A DNA stretch of 64,000 nt, taken from assembly GCA_041736675.1 (NCBI GenBank), contig JBGSTD010000065.1:8539-72538 (forward strand), read 5' to 3'. The notes beneath the pieces were generated by a model. It was not told where the DNA came from. It saw only the letters and a program-made list of their open reading frames with translations, and ran no database searches. Shown in pieces: positions 25,992-33,599 of this stretch. This DNA comes from Salaquimonas sp041736675 (GTDB lineage Bacteria > Pseudomonadota > Alphaproteobacteria > Rhizobiales > Rhizobiaceae). A program made the translations under genes and the position numbers. The first letter of the stretch is position 1. Every line of letters starts with the position of its first letter.

Positions 25992-27022
25992 CGTTGACGA
26001 CGGCCTTTGCGTTCGCGTGGGGCCTGGGCATCGTTGGCGGCAGAGGTTGCGTTTTTTAATGGTCCGATCTTTGCGATGATTTGATCGATGCTAGGACGCT
26101 CGATGTTTTCGTCAGAGATATGGTCGTCGATTGCCTTGCGCATATAGACAAGATGGTCGCAGGAAGTGCCACAACAGCCGCCAATGATTTTTGCACCGGC
26201 ATCCATTGCCATGATGGTATAATCATACATCAATTCGGGTGTGCCGGTATATTCCACCTTGTCGCCCCGAACGACCGGTATGCCGCAGTTTGCCTTTGCA
26301 ACCACTATTGCTTCAGGATCTTTTTCGGTCATATCGAGAACGGAAGACAGCAAATCAGAAGCGCCCACGCCGCAGTTTGCACCAACAGCAAAAGGCTTGG
26401 CCTGATTGTCTGCGAAGACCGACCAAAGGCTGGAAGGGGCAAGGCCCATCATGGTCTTTCCGGCCGTATCGAATGAGGCAGTGACAACATAGGGCATATC
26501 AAGTTCGATGGCGGCGTTGGCTGCGGCCTCGATTTCGTCCTGGGAAGACATGGTTTCAATCCAGATGACATCAACGCCGCCGGATTTGAGCCCTTCCATC
26601 TGTTCCTTGAAGGCAAATTGCGCTTCTTCCTTGGTCAGCGGTCCAAGAGGCATCAAAAGCTCGCCTGTGGGGCCAACCGAGCCTGCCACAATCATTTTAC
26701 GGCCTGACGCATCGGCGACTCTGCGCGCAATCTGCGCGCCTTTTTCATTGAGTTCAAAAACACGATCCTGAGCATGATGGAGTTTCAGTCTGTGGCGTGT
26801 TCCGCCAAATGTGTTGGTCAGAATAATGTCAGACCCGGCATCGACAAAACCCTGGTGCAGTTGTTCGATGTTTTCCGGCTTGGTATCATTCCAGAATTCC
26901 GGAGAATCGCCAGAAGTAAGCCCCATGCCGAACAAGGTCGTGCCCGTCGCACCATCAGCGAGCAGTATTTTCTTTTCAGCTAACAATTCCGCAAGGGCAT
27001 TCTGCATTTTCGGTCCGTTCAT
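25988..27022 (-). CDS. bmt: Betaine--homocysteine S-methyltransferase
   Basis: A 344-residue zinc-dependent enzyme making methionine from homocysteine with a betaine-type methyl donor. The N-terminus ILLADGATGTTLF and NTFGGTRHRL are typical. The zinc Cys residues are in AVGANCGVG and IIGGCCGTSCDH. The C-terminus ends in a basic tail (APRERKGRRQR). Rhizobial Bmt enzymes of this family use glycine betaine. Its leader carries the same palindrome as the pterin methyltransferase gene, implying shared control. A folate-dependent donor cannot be fully excluded, but no pterin domain is present. Confidence 0.87.
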   Translation of the reverse strand: MNGPKMQNALAELLAEKKILLADGATGTTLFGMGLTSGDSPEFWNDTKPENIEQLHQGFVDAGSDIILTNTFGGTRHRLKLHHAQDRVFELNEKGAQIARRVADASGRKMIVAGSVGPTGELLMPLGPLTKEEAQFAFKEQMEGLKSGGVDVIWIETMSSQDEIEAAANAAIELDMPYVVTASFDTAGKTMMGLAPSSLWSVFADNQAKPFAVGANCGVGASDLLSSVLDMTEKDPEAIVVAKANCGIPVVRGDKVEYTGTPELMYDYTIMAMDAGAKIIGGCCGTSCDHLVYMRKAIDDHISDENIERPSIDQIIAKIGPLKNATSAANDAQAPRERKGRRQR

Positions 27023-27037
27023 TAGATGTAATATGAA

Positions 27038-27059
27038 GATATAAAGATTTCTTTATATT
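27038..27059 (-). promoter_or_regulatory. Palindromic operator upstream of bmt
   Basis: GATATAAAGA-N2-TCTTTATATT, differing by one arm base from the palindrome at 18579-18600. It lies 16 bp upstream of the bmt start, against 15 bp in the other case. This is a candidate site for a methionine-cycle repressor (SahR-like, inferred). Confidence 0.68.
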
Positions 27060-27219
27060 ATTATCTTGTTCTTGTGACGTCAACTTCAAAATCCTGCTTC
27101 CGATAATCGATGCAAACAAATTTCCCCATTTTAAGCAGGTTTTCGGTGGTTTTGATGGTCAGGCAACGGCAAAACGGCGTCGAATCGGCGGCATAAATTT
27201 CTTCGAAAAAACAGCGTTG

Positions 27220-27235
27220 TTAAGGTTCGCGTAAC
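27220..27235 (+). promoter_or_regulatory. Possible CtrA-type site upstream of the candidate small RNA
   Basis: TTAA-N7-GTAAC, one base from the alphaproteobacterial CtrA consensus TTAA-N7-TTAAC. It lies about 45 bp upstream of the inferred start of the RNA at 27279. Short degenerate motifs like this occur by chance, so it is tentative. Confidence 0.3.
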
Positions 27236-27278
27236 CCTATTCTAACGGCCTGTTTACGATATTTGCCTATAAAGGGTT

Positions 27279-27403
27279 GTGAGGCCGAAGGATAATGCCT
27301 CTCTCCGGAAAAGGTATTGCGTACCGGGGTTCCTTCGCTACTAGTAAAAGCGTCTCAAAACCGACTATTTGCCGGCAATTGCCCGCAGATAGTCGGTTTT
27401 TTT
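27279..27403 (+). ncRNA. Candidate structured small RNA with intrinsic terminator
   Basis: A stretch of about 125 nt with a -10-like CTATAA at 27267-27272. An outer stem CGAAGGA / TCCTTCG (27286-27292 with 27331-27337) encloses AATGCC / GGTATT (27294-27299 with 27313-27318), whose loop exposes CTCTCC, complementary to ribosome-binding sites. It ends in a 10-bp terminator. An open frame across it (27295-27660) has no ribosome-binding site and crosses the terminator. I do not recognise a named family. It could instead be a leader of the TerB-like gene, but the terminator argues for an independent RNA. Confidence 0.6.
27359..27403 (+). terminator. Rho-independent terminator of the candidate small RNA
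   Basis: A perfect AACCGACTAT / ATAGTCGGTT stem with a 20-nt loop is followed by an uninterrupted run of T residues. Confidence 0.88.
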
Positions 27404-27484
27404 GCCGTTACGTAAGTTTTTGTTTGGATAAATTGCTGTTTCTGCATATACGTTCCGAAACGTTCGAGGCGGGGACCCACAGCT

Positions 27485-27919
27485 TTGTATTCTGTAGTAA
27501 AATCATTTCTGGATCGCCTAGGGGATTCGGAAAATCAAATTCGCGACCTTTCCCACGAGGATACAAGGACTGCTATCGCAGTTCTTTATTACCGTGTGAT
27601 AGTTGTGGATGGCCGCATAAGGCCGGAAGAACTTCATCTTTTCCGAACAGTTTTGGGTGAAACCCTCGGTGTTATCGAAGACGAACTGCTTTTGTTTGAA
27701 GATCATGTCCTTGAACTCATCAAGACCGAAAAGTCGCTCCTGCCTTTTATTTGGATAGTCGAAAAGCTTCCCATTGAAAAGCGGCGTGAGATATTGCGCC
27801 ATATGGAGGAAATTTCACTGAGTGACCGTGAATTGCACGAATTTGAAATAAATCTCGTGGCCCGCACCGCCGAACTGCTTGGGCTCAGCAAAGAGTGGAA
27901 CTCAACCAAGAAGAAGTGA
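27485..27919 (+). CDS. TerB-like (tellurite resistance B fold) protein
   Basis: A 144-residue all-helical protein. It has the TerB/DjlA-type pattern TAIAVLYYRVIVVDGRIRPEEL (about residue 28) and LSDRELHEFEINLVARTAELLGLS at the end. The first codon is TTG, preceded by GGGG at about 10 nt; there is no usable ATG before residue 114. Bacterial TerB-fold proteins bind metal and sit under membranes, but the function of such stand-alone versions is unknown. It is convergent with the peptide ABC gene, 17 bp away. Confidence 0.75.
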   Translation: MYSVVKSFLDRLGDSENQIRDLSHEDTRTAIAVLYYRVIVVDGRIRPEELHLFRTVLGETLGVIEDELLLFEDHVLELIKTEKSLLPFIWIVEKLPIEKRREILRHMEEISLSDRELHEFEINLVARTAELLGLSKEWNSTKKK

Positions 27920-27936
27920 AATATCGGCTGAAAGCG

Positions 27937-29562
27937 CTAACGGGCGTTTTCCTTCATTCGTAGTTCTATCGCTCTTGCAAGATTTGGAGCCGCTTCGATC
28001 AGCTCCGAGGTATAGGTATGGGCGGGTTTGGAATAGACCGAAACCACGCTCCCTTTTTCTACAATCTTACCCGCTTTCATGATCATGACATTGTCACAGA
28101 TCGTTTGAACGACTGACAGGTCATGGCTGACAAAAAGCCATGCAAGGCCAAGCCGCTCGCGCAATTCAATAATGAGATCGAGGATTTGAGCGCGGATTGA
28201 GACGTCCAGGGCCGATACCGGTTCGTCGGCAATAATCAACTTCGGCGAATTGACGATGGCGCGGGCAATTGCGAGCCGCTGGCGTTGACCGCCGGAGAAC
28301 TCATGCGGGTACTTGGCAAGATCACTTGCTGCAAGGCCTACGTCCTCAAGCGCCTTTACGACCAATTCGCGCTTTTGCGACCTTTGCATGGCATGGCGCA
28401 GAAACAAGGGTTCACCGACCAATCTTTCTGCGGTGTGGCGCGGATTGAATGAACTGTATGGATCCTGGAAGACTGCCTGCACGAATTCGACGATTGCCTC
28501 TCTCTGAATACCATCAGGGCTTCCGATCAATTGTCCTTCAAAGAATATTTGACCTGCGGCAGGCTGCATCAGGCCCAAGAGGGTACGGGAAAGGGTAGAT
28601 TTTCCGCAGCCGGACTCTCCCACCAAGCCAAGAATTTCACCTTTCTGCATTTTCCAGCTGACATTGTCGACGGCCCGGAAAGGTACACCTTTTCCAAACA
28701 GGGAAACTCGTTTGCCCGGATATTCACAAACGAGATTGTCGACTTTAACCATTGGCTCGGAATGCTGGTCAATCTTGCGGTTTTGGTTTTTGATAGGTTG
28801 ATGTGTTGAAGCTTCGGCCAATTGGGCTGTGTAGGGGTGTGCTCTTTGCCTCAAGACCCGAATGGCGTCGCCCTGTTCGATCATCTCACCTTTTCGCATG
28901 ATAACAATATCATCTGAGAGTTCCGCAACCACTCCAAGATCATGACTGATCAACAATAGCGCCATATCATTTTCTTCGACCAATTCTTTTAGCAAATCAA
29001 GAATGCGGGCCTGAACGATCACATCAAGCGCTGTGGTCGGTTCGTCCGCAATGAGCAGTTTGGGCTTCATCGCGCAAGCCATTGCGATCACCACACGCTG
29101 ACGCTGGCCGCCAGACAATTCATGGGGAAAACGGCTCAGTGGATGTTTTTCGAATGGCAGGCCAACCCGATCAAGAATTGCCCTGGTACGCTTCTGAACT
29201 TCCTCCTCACTCGCGCCCGAATGAATGCGAATGCCTTCGGCAACCTGTTCGCCGATGGATTTCAGCGGATTGAGCGCCGTCATTGGTTCCTGGAATACCA
29301 TACCGATGTCATCGCCGCGAAGGGCGCACATGGCTTCTTCATTTGCATCCAGAAGTTCTGCACCGTCAAATTTGATTGAGCCTGTGGTTCTTGAGCCGCG
29401 CGGCAGCAGTTGCATCATCGCGAGTGCAGTGAGCGATTTGCCGGAGCCGGATTCTCCGACAAGTCCGGTGATACGGCCTTTATGCAGTTTGAAGCTGATA
29501 TTTTTGAGAATGGACTTGGTGCCGATCGCAAGGCCAAGGTTTTCCACAGAGAGGATCGACAT
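27937..29562 (-). CDS. Peptide ABC transporter, fused dual ATPase
   Basis: A 541-residue protein with two complete nucleotide-binding domains in one chain (YejF-type layout). Each has a Walker A (GESGSGKSLTA near residue 37; GESGCGKSTLS near 314), a signature (LSGGQRQRVVIAMA; FSGGQRQRLAIARA) and a Walker B (LLIADEPTTALD; LIIADEPVSALD). It energises the permeases encoded just upstream; start and stop codons touch, so the genes are translationally coupled. The class is peptide/nickel import, substrate unknown. Confidence 0.95.
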   Translation of the reverse strand: MSILSVENLGLAIGTKSILKNISFKLHKGRITGLVGESGSGKSLTALAMMQLLPRGSRTTGSIKFDGAELLDANEEAMCALRGDDIGMVFQEPMTALNPLKSIGEQVAEGIRIHSGASEEEVQKRTRAILDRVGLPFEKHPLSRFPHELSGGQRQRVVIAMACAMKPKLLIADEPTTALDVIVQARILDLLKELVEENDMALLLISHDLGVVAELSDDIVIMRKGEMIEQGDAIRVLRQRAHPYTAQLAEASTHQPIKNQNRKIDQHSEPMVKVDNLVCEYPGKRVSLFGKGVPFRAVDNVSWKMQKGEILGLVGESGCGKSTLSRTLLGLMQPAAGQIFFEGQLIGSPDGIQREAIVEFVQAVFQDPYSSFNPRHTAERLVGEPLFLRHAMQRSQKRELVVKALEDVGLAASDLAKYPHEFSGGQRQRLAIARAIVNSPKLIIADEPVSALDVSIRAQILDLIIELRERLGLAWLFVSHDLSVVQTICDNVMIMKAGKIVEKGSVVSVYSKPAHTYTSELIEAAPNLARAIELRMKENAR

Positions 29563-30443
29563 CAGTTTTCTCCCCGCAGTTTCGGATCAAAGGCATCGCG
29601 CAGGCCGTCGCCCATCAGGTTCAACCCGAGAACGGTCAGGATAATTGCTACGCCGGGAAAAATTGCCATATGCGGGGCAAGTGCAATCATGGTTTGTGCC
29701 TCCGACAACATTCTGCCCCAGCTCGGCATTGGCGGCTGGGCACCAAGGCCCAGATAGGAAAGCCCCGCCTCTGCGAGGATGCCGAGCGAGAACTGGATCG
29801 TTCCCTGAACAATCAGCAGGTTCAAAATATTCGGCAGAATATGCTCTACGGTAATGCGGGTAGCACCTTTTCCTGAAACCCTTGCTGCGAGAATGTAGTC
29901 CCTGCTCCACAACGAGAGAGCGGAGCCTCTCGTTAACCTTGCAAAAACAGGAATGTTGAAAATGCCGATCGCAATAATGGCATTGATGGCGCCGGGTCCG
30001 AAAATGGCTGTGATCATCACCGCAGACAAAACCGAGGGGAAGGCAAAGACGACATCATTGGTACGCATCAGGATTTCATCGACCCAGCCGCGCTTTGCAG
30101 CTGCCCACGCCCCCAGCGGGACGCCGATTGCCATGCCGATTCCGACGGCTACAAGAGCAACGGCAATTGAATTTCGTGCGCCGATCATGATCATCGAAAA
30201 AATGTCGCGGCCAAAGTGATCTGTTCCAAACAGGAATTGCACCGACGGAGATTTTAGGCGGTTGGCAATCACCAGATTGGTAACATCAAAAGGTGTCCAG
30301 AAAAAAGAGATAAGCGCCATCGCAGCGACAAGAAAGGTTATCGCCGCGCCGAACAGAAAAGATCGGGAGGCAATGGCGCGATCCCAACCTGATTTTTCGC
30401 TGATTGGTGGTTCAACCGCCGGATTGGTCGCGGGCATGTTCAT
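29562..30443 (-). CDS. Peptide ABC transporter permease, DppC type
   Basis: A 293-residue inner-membrane permease. An N-terminal helix (FLFGAAITFLVAAMALISFF) is followed by the DppC-type periplasmic segment FLFGTDHFGRDIFSMIMIGARNS. The EAA loop is near SGKGATRITVEHILPNILN. The C-terminus has LGLGAQPPMPSWGRMLSEA and ILTVLGLNLMGDGLRDAFDPK, both typical of DppC/OppC. It overlaps the upstream permease gene by 4 bp. Confidence 0.94.
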   Translation of the reverse strand: MNMPATNPAVEPPISEKSGWDRAIASRSFLFGAAITFLVAAMALISFFWTPFDVTNLVIANRLKSPSVQFLFGTDHFGRDIFSMIMIGARNSIAVALVAVGIGMAIGVPLGAWAAAKRGWVDEILMRTNDVVFAFPSVLSAVMITAIFGPGAINAIIAIGIFNIPVFARLTRGSALSLWSRDYILAARVSGKGATRITVEHILPNILNLLIVQGTIQFSLGILAEAGLSYLGLGAQPPMPSWGRMLSEAQTMIALAPHMAIFPGVAIILTVLGLNLMGDGLRDAFDPKLRGEN

Positions 30444-31390
30444 CGTGTCGAACTCCGCAGGCGCGGGTCAATCCAGGCGTAGAGCACATCAACAAGAAAG
30501 TTGATCACAACTACTGTGGCGACGAGGAGAAGGACTGTTCCCTGTACTACCGGAAGATCGTGCTGGGTGATTGCCTGAAAAACCAGGCGACCAAGGCCAG
30601 GCAGATAAAAAACGTTCTCGATGATAATGGTTCCGGCAAGAAGGAACGCAAATTGCAGCCCCATGATGGTGACGACCGGGATCATCGCATTACGCAAGGC
30701 ATGGTTCCACAGCGTCTGGTTTTTTGTCAGGCCCTTGGCTCTTGCGGTGCGGATAAAATCCTCGCCGAGCACTTCTATCAAGGCGGAACGCGCGACCCTG
30801 GATAAGATGGCCGCCTGTGGCAATGCAAGCGAAACAGCTGGCATGGCAAGGGATAACAGAGCAGGCCAGAAACCGTTTTCCCAACCGGGAAATCCGCCGG
30901 AGGGAACCCAGCGCAGCACCACTGCGAAAATGTAAACAAGCAGCAACGCGAACCAGAAGTTTGGCACAGCAATACCAAACTGTGTTGCTGCCATGATGCC
31001 GGTATCGCTGGCTTTGCCGCGTCTTGCTGCCGCAAAAAGACCGACGGGAATGGCGATGATGGTTGACAGGAACAACGCAAGGAGGGCAAGGGGAAGCGAT
31101 ATCCAAATGCGCTCGCCAATAAGTTCCGAGACCTTGCTTGAATAAGTCAGGCTGGTTCCAAGATCGCCGGTCACCAGTCCTGAAAGCCAGCTCAGATATC
31201 GCGTTACAAGCGGGGCATTCAGTCCCATTTGCTCGCGCAGGGCGGCAACAGCCTCTTCGGTCGCATTGATACCAAGCATAAGTCGTGCCGGATCGCCTGG
31301 GATGATTTCAAGGACAGCGAAAATCACGACGGTTGCAAAAAGCAATGTGACAAGCAGCGAGACTAGACGCCGTGTCAAAAACCAGCTCAT
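30440..31390 (-). CDS. Peptide ABC transporter permease, DppB type
   Basis: A 316-residue inner-membrane permease. The DppB-type N-terminus FLTRRLVSLLVTLLFATVVIF is followed by PGDPARLMLG and GDLGTSLTYSSKV. The EAA loop RTARAKGLTKNQTLWNHALRNAMIP precedes LPGLGRLVFQAITQHDLPVVQG. The binding-protein gene lies 93 bp upstream, across a hairpin. Confidence 0.94.
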   Translation of the reverse strand: MSWFLTRRLVSLLVTLLFATVVIFAVLEIIPGDPARLMLGINATEEAVAALREQMGLNAPLVTRYLSWLSGLVTGDLGTSLTYSSKVSELIGERIWISLPLALLALFLSTIIAIPVGLFAAARRGKASDTGIMAATQFGIAVPNFWFALLLVYIFAVVLRWVPSGGFPGWENGFWPALLSLAMPAVSLALPQAAILSRVARSALIEVLGEDFIRTARAKGLTKNQTLWNHALRNAMIPVVTIMGLQFAFLLAGTIIIENVFYLPGLGRLVFQAITQHDLPVVQGTVLLLVATVVVINFLVDVLYAWIDPRLRSSTR

Positions 31391-31442
31391 GTGAAGTTTC
31401 TCTTGAACAAGTTTAGTTGCTCTATCTCAAACGCGGTTGGCA

Positions 31443-31460
31443 AGCGGCAAAAATGCCGCT
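31443..31460 (-). other. Intercistronic hairpin between binding protein and permease genes
   Basis: A perfect AGCGGCA / TGCCGCT stem with a 4-nt loop 23 bp past the binding-protein stop. It has no clean T tract on the minus strand, so it may stabilise the 3' end of the binding-protein message, letting that protein be made in excess over the permeases. Confidence 0.5.
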
Positions 31461-31483
31461 GCCGCTTTTGTTTCAAGACCTGC

Positions 31484-32983
31484 TTACTCGGACCAGCTGA
31501 CCCCTGTAAGATCATTTGCCTGAACGGGAGAGTTTTTCCAAAGGCCGTTAATCTTGGCATTCCACACACCGGTCTTGGCGAGTTCGAACAGATAGCCGTT
31601 GACCGCATCAATGGAAATGATCGACTGTGCTTCTTTCATCAACGCATATCGGGCTTCTGTCTCACTCGTTTCATTCAACTTAGCCATTACATCCTGCATG
31701 GGCTTGCTGTCATATTTGAAATAATAGTCCTTGTTGGCGTAAATACCGATGTCCATTGGCTCGGTGTGGGAAACAATCGTCAGATCGAAATCGCCCTTGA
31801 AGGGGCCTTCGAGCCATTGTTTCCATTCTACCGGAATGATCTCCAGTTCAATACCGACCTCGCGCAATTGCGAGGCAATGATCTCACCGCCACGACGGGC
31901 ATAAGTTGGAGGGGGAAGCTGCAGTGTCGCTTTCATTCCTTCAGCAAATCCGGCCTCGCTCAAAAGCGCCTTTGCTTTCTCGATGTCGCGCGGATAGGTG
32001 TTGATCAGATCGGCATTGTAAGCGGGGTGGTGGGGAGCAAAGTGGGTGCCGATGGGGGTGCCCTGGCCAAACATCGCTCCGTCGATTATTGCCTGCCGGT
32101 CCAAAGTGTGGGCGATAGCCTGACGCACTCGGATGTCATTGAATGGCGGTTTCGAGTTGTTGATGGAAAGGATTGTCTCGCCTTCGGTTGATCCTTGAAC
32201 AACAGCAAACCGGCTGTCTGCTGCCAGTTGTGGCAAAGCTTCAGGCGCAGGGAAGTTGGCAAAGGCATCCACATCACCGGCGAGGAGCGAATTCGTGGCG
32301 GCGGCGGCATCAGGGATGATGCGGAATGTAGCGCTTGCCAAAGCTACAGGCTTGCCCCAGTAACCGTCGTTCCTGACGATCTCGATGGAAGCGCCCTTGG
32401 TCCATTTGCCAAACTTGAACGGGCCTGTTCCGACCGGGTTTTCCTTGTTGGCTTCTGCTGTTTCGGAGGCCACGATAACGGCATCGCCCCAGCCCAGATT
32501 GAACAGAAAATTACCGGCAGGATTTGCAAGAGTGACTTTCACGGTAGCCGGATCAACCACTTCAACGTTTTCTATCGCGGCAAACAAACCTTTTTGAGCG
32601 TTGGTCGAGTCGGCGGCCCTTGCGCGGTCGAGGGAGAACTTTACATCCTCCGCATTGAAATCCGAACCGTCGTGAAATTTGACACCGGCATGCAGTTTGA
32701 ATGTATAGGTCTTCCCATCTTCCGAGATTTCCCAGCTTTCCGCCAGGGCTGGGATCACTTCGCCGTTTTCATTGATGCGGGTAAGGCCTTCGAAGACGTT
32801 TGCATAGACTACTTCGTCAATCGCGGCAGCCGCGCCGGCGGTCGGATCGAGATGCGGCGGTTCAAGTGCAACCCCCATGACAAGCGTATCCTTTGCGGCG
32901 AAAGCCGGAGTTGTCAAAGCTGTAGCGGACAAAAAAATGGCTGCGGCTCCTGCTAGTACCGATCGCTTCATGGACATCGTCAT
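31484..32983 (-). CDS. Peptide ABC transporter substrate-binding protein (SBP family 5)
   Basis: A 499-residue periplasmic protein. The Sec signal peptide MKRSVLAGAAAIFLSATALTTPAFA ends in an AxA site. The mature part has DTLVMGVALEPPHLDPT, VYANVFEGLTRIN, LAESWEISEDGKTYTFKLH and VKFHDGSDFNAEDVKFSLDR, the family 5 signature. I chose the first Met of MTMSMKRS because GGGAG lies about 10 nt upstream. It leads the transporter operon. Family members bind peptides but also opines, nickel and other solutes. Confidence 0.94.
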   Translation of the reverse strand: MTMSMKRSVLAGAAAIFLSATALTTPAFAAKDTLVMGVALEPPHLDPTAGAAAAIDEVVYANVFEGLTRINENGEVIPALAESWEISEDGKTYTFKLHAGVKFHDGSDFNAEDVKFSLDRARAADSTNAQKGLFAAIENVEVVDPATVKVTLANPAGNFLFNLGWGDAVIVASETAEANKENPVGTGPFKFGKWTKGASIEIVRNDGYWGKPVALASATFRIIPDAAAATNSLLAGDVDAFANFPAPEALPQLAADSRFAVVQGSTEGETILSINNSKPPFNDIRVRQAIAHTLDRQAIIDGAMFGQGTPIGTHFAPHHPAYNADLINTYPRDIEKAKALLSEAGFAEGMKATLQLPPPTYARRGGEIIASQLREVGIELEIIPVEWKQWLEGPFKGDFDLTIVSHTEPMDIGIYANKDYYFKYDSKPMQDVMAKLNETSETEARYALMKEAQSIISIDAVNGYLFELAKTGVWNAKINGLWKNSPVQANDLTGVSWSE

Positions 32984-33218
32984 CTTCGTATTCTCCCTGG
33001 TTCGCAATTATTTTTTAACACTGCATCCTGGAGAAATCTTAGGACGAATGAGCGGTGCTTTGCAAATACCAAATTCATTGTTTGGAACCATTGCCGGGAA
33101 TAAGGCGTTGGTTTAAAAGTGCTTGGAAATCCCGATCAGGATCCTGCCACTTCAATGCCTGAGTTGGGTCGTTTCCAAACCAGGAAGAGTTTCCGCGAGA
33201 ACGGCCAGGGAGAATGAA

Positions 33219-33587
33219 ATGTATACAGATTTTGCGGTTTGGAACGGCATTATTTTGGGCGGCATTGCGGGTTGTGTTGCAACAGCGCTGGTTGCCAACT
33301 GGCTCAAGGCTGTTCCTGTGTCGGCGGTGGCCGGAAATCCCCTAAAATATTTGTGGTCAATCATTTTCGCTGTGCCGGTGCCATTTCTGTTTGGGCTCGG
33401 CGGTGCGTGGGGGGTTGTGATTGCTTTTGCCTGGTTGGTCCTTGCACCGACAATTGCATCAAAAGCATATTTCGGCCCCAAGGATGTTCCCGCGATTACA
33501 CTGAGTACATTTCATTGCGGATATGCGGTAGCGGTTCTTGTGGTTTATGTATTGGTGACCCGTTATTTGATGATCGCAATAAGCTGA
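33219..33587 (+). CDS. Hypothetical membrane protein
   Basis: A 122-residue hydrophobic protein, family not recognised. Helices lie around GIILGGIAGCVATALVA, WSIIFAVPVPFLFGLGGAWGVVIAFAWLVLAP and YAVAVLVVYVLVTRYLM. The start MYTDFAVW is chosen because AGGGAG lies just upstream and the earlier part of the frame is not membrane-like. It lies on the opposite strand between the transporter operon and the M20 peptidase gene. Confidence 0.65.
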   Translation: MYTDFAVWNGIILGGIAGCVATALVANWLKAVPVSAVAGNPLKYLWSIIFAVPVPFLFGLGGAWGVVIAFAWLVLAPTIASKAYFGPKDVPAITLSTFHCGYAVAVLVVYVLVTRYLMIAIS

Positions 33588-33599
33588 TCGGTTAGTCGA

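Noticed and set aside
27295..27660. A plus-strand frame of 121 codons over the small RNA
   Set aside because: No ribosome-binding site, runs through a perfect terminator, and overlaps the TerB-like gene in another frame.
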